Source: Bacteroides sp. GM023 (GTDB lineage: Bacteria; Bacteroidota; Bacteroidia; Bacteroidales; Bacteroidaceae). Taken from it: 64,000 bases of DNA. The position numbers and the translations under genes are program-made. The stretch covers positions 347,649 to 411,648 of the forward strand of contig NZ_JAAXGE010000014.1 in NCBI RefSeq assembly GCF_014750685.1. The letters run 5' to 3'. This document shows, piece after piece, positions 61,371 to 64,000 of this stretch. Positions within the stretch are counted from its first letter, which is position 1. Each line of letters opens with the position of its first letter. Under the pieces are notes generated by a model that did no database searches, was not told where the DNA came from, and was given only the letters and a program-made list of their open reading frames with translations.

Positions 61371-63077
61371 TTACAAACTTAAATGTTCAGCAATCGTACT
61401 CAATGCGTGTACCGGGAAGAACGACAGGGCGGCAATAATGAAGATAACTGCAAAAGTCATCACTCCAAAAGTCACTGTATCTGTCTTTAATGTTCCGGCA
61501 CTTTCCGGTATAAATTTCTTTTGAGCCAGCAGCCCGGCAATGGCAACCTGTCCGATGATAGGAATAAAGCGACTTAGAATCAACACAATACCACAAGTAT
61601 AATTCCAGAAATACGTATTGTCTCCCAAGCCTTCAAAGCCCGAACCGTTATTTGCGGCGCAAGAAGTATATTCATAAAGCTGTTCGCTCAATCCATGAAA
61701 ACCTAAGTTATTCAGCCAACCACCCTCGCTTTGTACAAAATCGGGATGATGCGTATAGAGATAAGACGATAAAGCAGTAAATACTAATATCACAAACGGA
61801 TGGAGTAAAGCGACAATCGTAGCGATTTTCATTTCGCGGGCTTCCACTTTCTTTCCGAGAAATTCCGGCGTACGCCCTACCATCAGCCCACTGATAAAGA
61901 CGGCTATAATAATAAAGGTATAGTAATTCATCCAGCCTACGCCGACACCGCCAAACCAGGTATTAATCTGCATATTCAGCATTTCAACCATTCCTGACAG
62001 CGGCATGGTTGAATCATGCATACCATTCACCGAACCATTGGAAGTTACAGTGGTAGTCACACTCCACAAAGCCGTCGCTCCGGCTCCCAACCGCACTTCT
62101 TTTCCTTCCATCGCACCGTTATCCTGACTGATTCCCATAGCATCAATACGAGGATTGCCGCCCATTTCCTGATTCACATTAATGCAGACACCTGCCAAAT
62201 AGGCAAAAAGCATCACTCCGAAAATAGTATATCCCAGCTTTCTTCTTCGTGTATAGAAACCCAAGGCAAATACCATCGCCATCGGAATAATCAGAATCGA
62301 CCAACATTCTGCCATATTCGTAAGATAAGTCGGATTTTCCAACGGGTGGGATGAGTTTACACCGAAGTAGCCGCCGCCGTTCGTACCCAATTGCTTAATG
62401 GGAACAATTGCAGCCGTAGGTCCCTGAGAAACCATTTGTTCTTGCCCTTCAAGAGTGGTAACTTGCATCTTTCCGTCAAATCCCATCGGCGTTCCCTGAA
62501 GAATCAAGATAAAACCTACAATCAGAGAAAGCGGCAGCAAGATACGTGTACAGCTTACTACGAGAAACTGCCAAAAGTTACCGATTGTTTTTGTCGTCTT
62601 TGCAGCGATACTCTTCATAATTCCTGCCATGGCCGCCATACCCGTTGCAGCGGTAATAAACTGGAAGAGCATGATAACAAACAATTGTGTGAAGTAAGTC
62701 AATCCGCTTTCACCGCTATAATGCTGCAAGTTACAGTTGACCATAAAACTAATACATGTATTGAATGCCTGGTCCGGCGACTGTGGGCCGTTGCCATCCG
62801 GGTTGAGGGGTAACCATCCTTGCGAAACCAATAACACCATCCCCCAAAAGAACCAAAAAGCGTTCAATATTAACAGGGCTTTCAAGAACTGCTTCCAGTT
62901 CATTTCTTCATTAGGGTTGATTCCACATACTTTGTAAATCACCCTTTCAATAGGAGCCATAAAATCCGACCAAGTCTTTTCTCCTTTGTAGACTTTGGCT
63001 ATATATTTTCCCAGTGGATAAGCAAGGATTACCATCAAGGCAATCTGCGCAACTACACCTAAAATTTCTGTATTCAT
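61371..63077 (-). CDS. kdpA: K+-transporting ATPase subunit A (channel-like)
   Basis: This 568-residue protein is an SKT-superfamily K+ transporter with about ten TM helices. Selectivity-loop regions are visible as NTCISFMVNCNLQHYSGE, GTNGGGYFGVNSSHPLENP and SCAANNGSGFEGL. Bacteroidota KdpA is about this length. It is preceded by kdpF (25 bp) and followed by kdpB. Confidence 0.97.
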   Translation of the reverse strand: MNTEILGVVAQIALMVILAYPLGKYIAKVYKGEKTWSDFMAPIERVIYKVCGINPNEEMNWKQFLKALLILNAFWFFWGMVLLVSQGWLPLNPDGNGPQSPDQAFNTCISFMVNCNLQHYSGESGLTYFTQLFVIMLFQFITAATGMAAMAGIMKSIAAKTTKTIGNFWQFLVVSCTRILLPLSLIVGFILILQGTPMGFDGKMQVTTLEGQEQMVSQGPTAAIVPIKQLGTNGGGYFGVNSSHPLENPTYLTNMAECWSILIIPMAMVFALGFYTRRRKLGYTIFGVMLFAYLAGVCINVNQEMGGNPRIDAMGISQDNGAMEGKEVRLGAGATALWSVTTTVTSNGSVNGMHDSTMPLSGMVEMLNMQINTWFGGVGVGWMNYYTFIIIAVFISGLMVGRTPEFLGKKVEAREMKIATIVALLHPFVILVFTALSSYLYTHHPDFVQSEGGWLNNLGFHGLSEQLYEYTSCAANNGSGFEGLGDNTYFWNYTCGIVLILSRFIPIIGQVAIAGLLAQKKFIPESAGTLKTDTVTFGVMTFAVIFIIAALSFFPVHALSTIAEHLSL

Positions 63078-63102
63078 ACTTTTACCTTAAACTGTGTATA
63101 AC

Positions 63103-63183
63103 TTAAAACTTTTCGGGTTTGATGAGCACATACATCAAATAACCGAAGATTGCAATGCCTAATACAAATAGTGTTGTGTACAT
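63103..63183 (-). CDS. kdpF: KdpF-like 26-residue membrane peptide
   Basis: The frame begins MYTTLFVLGIAIFGYLMYVL and ends IKPEKF-stop. It is a single TM helix with a positively charged cytoplasmic end, the size and PEKF ending of KdpF, which stabilises the KdpABC complex. It is 25 bp upstream of kdpA. Below common ORF length limits. Confidence 0.88.
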   Translation of the reverse strand: MYTTLFVLGIAIFGYLMYVLIKPEKF

Positions 63184-63203
63184 AAGTCAATTCTCCTTTT
63201 CTT

Positions 63204-63299
63204 TTAAATATTCTCAAACCAATCTATACATTTCCAAAATAGCCAGAAGCAAGCGAAGCCGCTCACCAGGCAGAAAATAAATGATAATGTTATTCCCAT
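63204..63299 (-). CDS. 31-residue single-TM protein heading the kdp operon
   Basis: The frame begins MGITLSFIFCLVSGFACFWL and ends with FWKCIDWFENI-stop: one hydrophobic helix followed by an amphipathic, aromatic-rich tail. It ends 20 bp before kdpF, and its 3' spacer carries AAAGGAG, a good ribosome-binding site for kdpF. It is probably translated as the first gene of the operon. It could be a second regulatory or assembly microprotein of the Kdp complex; I do not know a described family name. Confidence 0.6.
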   Translation of the reverse strand: MGITLSFIFCLVSGFACFWLFWKCIDWFENI

Positions 63300-63538
63300 G
63301 TTTTTACCTTTTTAAATGGATTAATAATTCTAATTATTTGCCGGAGATAATGCCAAAGATGTGCCAGAAAAAGAAGCATAGAAATAAACAATTGATTTAC
63401 AGCGAGATAAAAAGAAAAGACAGTTATAAGAAGGAAGGAAAGACCCTACCATTTTGGAAGGGTTATGCTATTTTGAAAAGTTATATAGAAGTTATACAGT
63501 AGAGGAATGAACGTAAAGAACAGTAGTAGAAAAGAAAA

Positions 63539-63687
63539 TATGGAGTAAACAACAAAGTGAGTGTATAGAGTAAAAGATGAAGGATATAAAGTAAACTATG
63601 TGAGGTGTATAGAGGAAAATATGAAGTATATAGAGCAAACTATAAGGTATATAAAGTAAAATACGAGTATATATAGTGAACTATGAG
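63539..63687. repeat. Seven degenerate 20-22-bp tandem units
   Basis: Units begin at about 63539, 63561, 63583, 63605, 63627, 63647 and 63668, with a shared pattern of tata.agagtaaa.tatga(g/a)g. The central units are 22 bp and the last three are 20-21 bp. The array lies between the rRNA terminator and the kdp genes. The rest of the 63300-63744 gap is AT-rich; the kdp promoter must be in it, but no TAnnTTTG box was convincing. Confidence 0.65.
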
Positions 63688-63702
63688 ATGTATAAAAACA
63701 GA

Positions 63703-63736
63703 AAGCCCCTTGATTCATTGCTGAATCAAGGGGCTT
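63703..63736 (-). terminator. rRNA operon terminator
   Basis: A perfect 15-bp stem (aagccccttgattca / tgaatcaaggggctt) with a tetraloop is followed on the minus strand by TTCTGTTTTT. It lies just downstream of 5S rRNA. Confidence 0.93.
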
Positions 63737-63744
63737 CTTCAAAA

Positions 63745-63850
<106 letters not shown>

Positions 63851-63974
63851 AAATAAGGTTATGACATGATGAAAAGTAAAATTATTAGTGGTTGTACTTA
63901 TTGTTTCTGTTTCTTATGTTTCCGTTTCAGTAGTACTTCGCTAAACGTATATATCGCGCCCCGTACAAGTCCGA

Positions 63975-64000
63975 AAGAAAGTGAACGGGCAATTAGTAAT
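63975..64000 (-). rRNA. rrl: 3' end of 23S ribosomal RNA (partial)
   Basis: The minus strand at the edge reads ATTACTAATTGCCCGTTCAC, matching the usual last bases of Bacteroidota 23S rRNA. The spacer to 5S (63851-63974) is AT-rich with no tRNA. Confidence 0.5.

Overview
The window is chromosomal DNA of a gut Bacteroides-type organism (Bacteroidota), probably close to the B. thetaiotaomicron/ovatus group. That placement is an inference from three things: SusC/SusD and FecR/ECF-sigma genes, the Bacteroides promoter box TAnnTTTG ahead of many genes with little Shine-Dalgarno signal, and the gene repertoire. I saw no phage, transposase, CRISPR array or plasmid functions.

Layout. (i) 1-9203, minus strand: a tightly spaced six-gene operon encoding an IclR regulator, a YVTN-propeller/MauG-like di-heme cytochrome, a chorismatase/RidA-fold protein, a cupin, a 1160-residue secreted protein joining a propeller, two CxxCH haem sites and a formylglycine-generating-enzyme-like domain, and a ResB-type cytochrome c maturation protein cut by the window edge. 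This is the best candidate for an undescribed system. (ii) 9312-12585: Lrp/AsnC regulator divergent from O-acetylhomoserine sulfhydrylase, a small protein, and MscS. (iii) 12702-16349: TPP riboswitch, thiamine TonB receptor, PnuT and thiamine pyrophosphokinase, a complete thiamine scavenging unit. (iv) 16482-21774: threonine operon (aspartokinase-homoserine dehydrogenase, ApgM-type homoserine kinase candidate, threonine synthase) preceded by a possible Thr/Met-rich leader peptide. (v) 21905-26739: asparaginase, RadA, an FAD dehydrogenase carrying an apparent in-frame repeat insertion, and a LuxR-type pseudo-response regulator. (vi) 26750-30854: IPT/TIG lipoprotein divergent from a TonB receptor. 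(vii) 31308-42666: housekeeping genes (GNAT, SH3/zinc-ribbon membrane lipoprotein, U32 protein, MetA, ferredoxin, AspC, RibBA, LptF/G permease, SRPBCC protein, tRNA-Met, and a GMP synthase with a degenerate amidotransferase domain). (viii) 43018-55130: a SusC/SusD locus with a zinc metallopeptidase and surface lipoproteins but no glycan enzymes, controlled by FecR and a divergent ECF sigma factor. (ix) 55154-63299: Kdp potassium-uptake operon, including two tiny membrane proteins missed by length cut-offs, a porin-like protein and a split KdpD without KdpE. (x) 63703-64000: end of an rRNA operon (5S, edge of 23S), minus strand.

A structural theme crosses the window. Four intergenic regions (16372-16459, 30874-31131, 42870-43001, 63539-63687) are built of degenerate tandem units of about 22 bp. 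Units resemble each other within an array but not between arrays, and several are imperfect palindromes. No gene or standard feature explains them.

Metabolically, MetA (with the Glu typical of acetyl-CoA specificity), the O-acetylhomoserine sulfhydrylase, the threonine operon, AspC and asparaginase form a dispersed aspartate-family amino-acid set. All functional calls come from reading motifs; no database search was possible.
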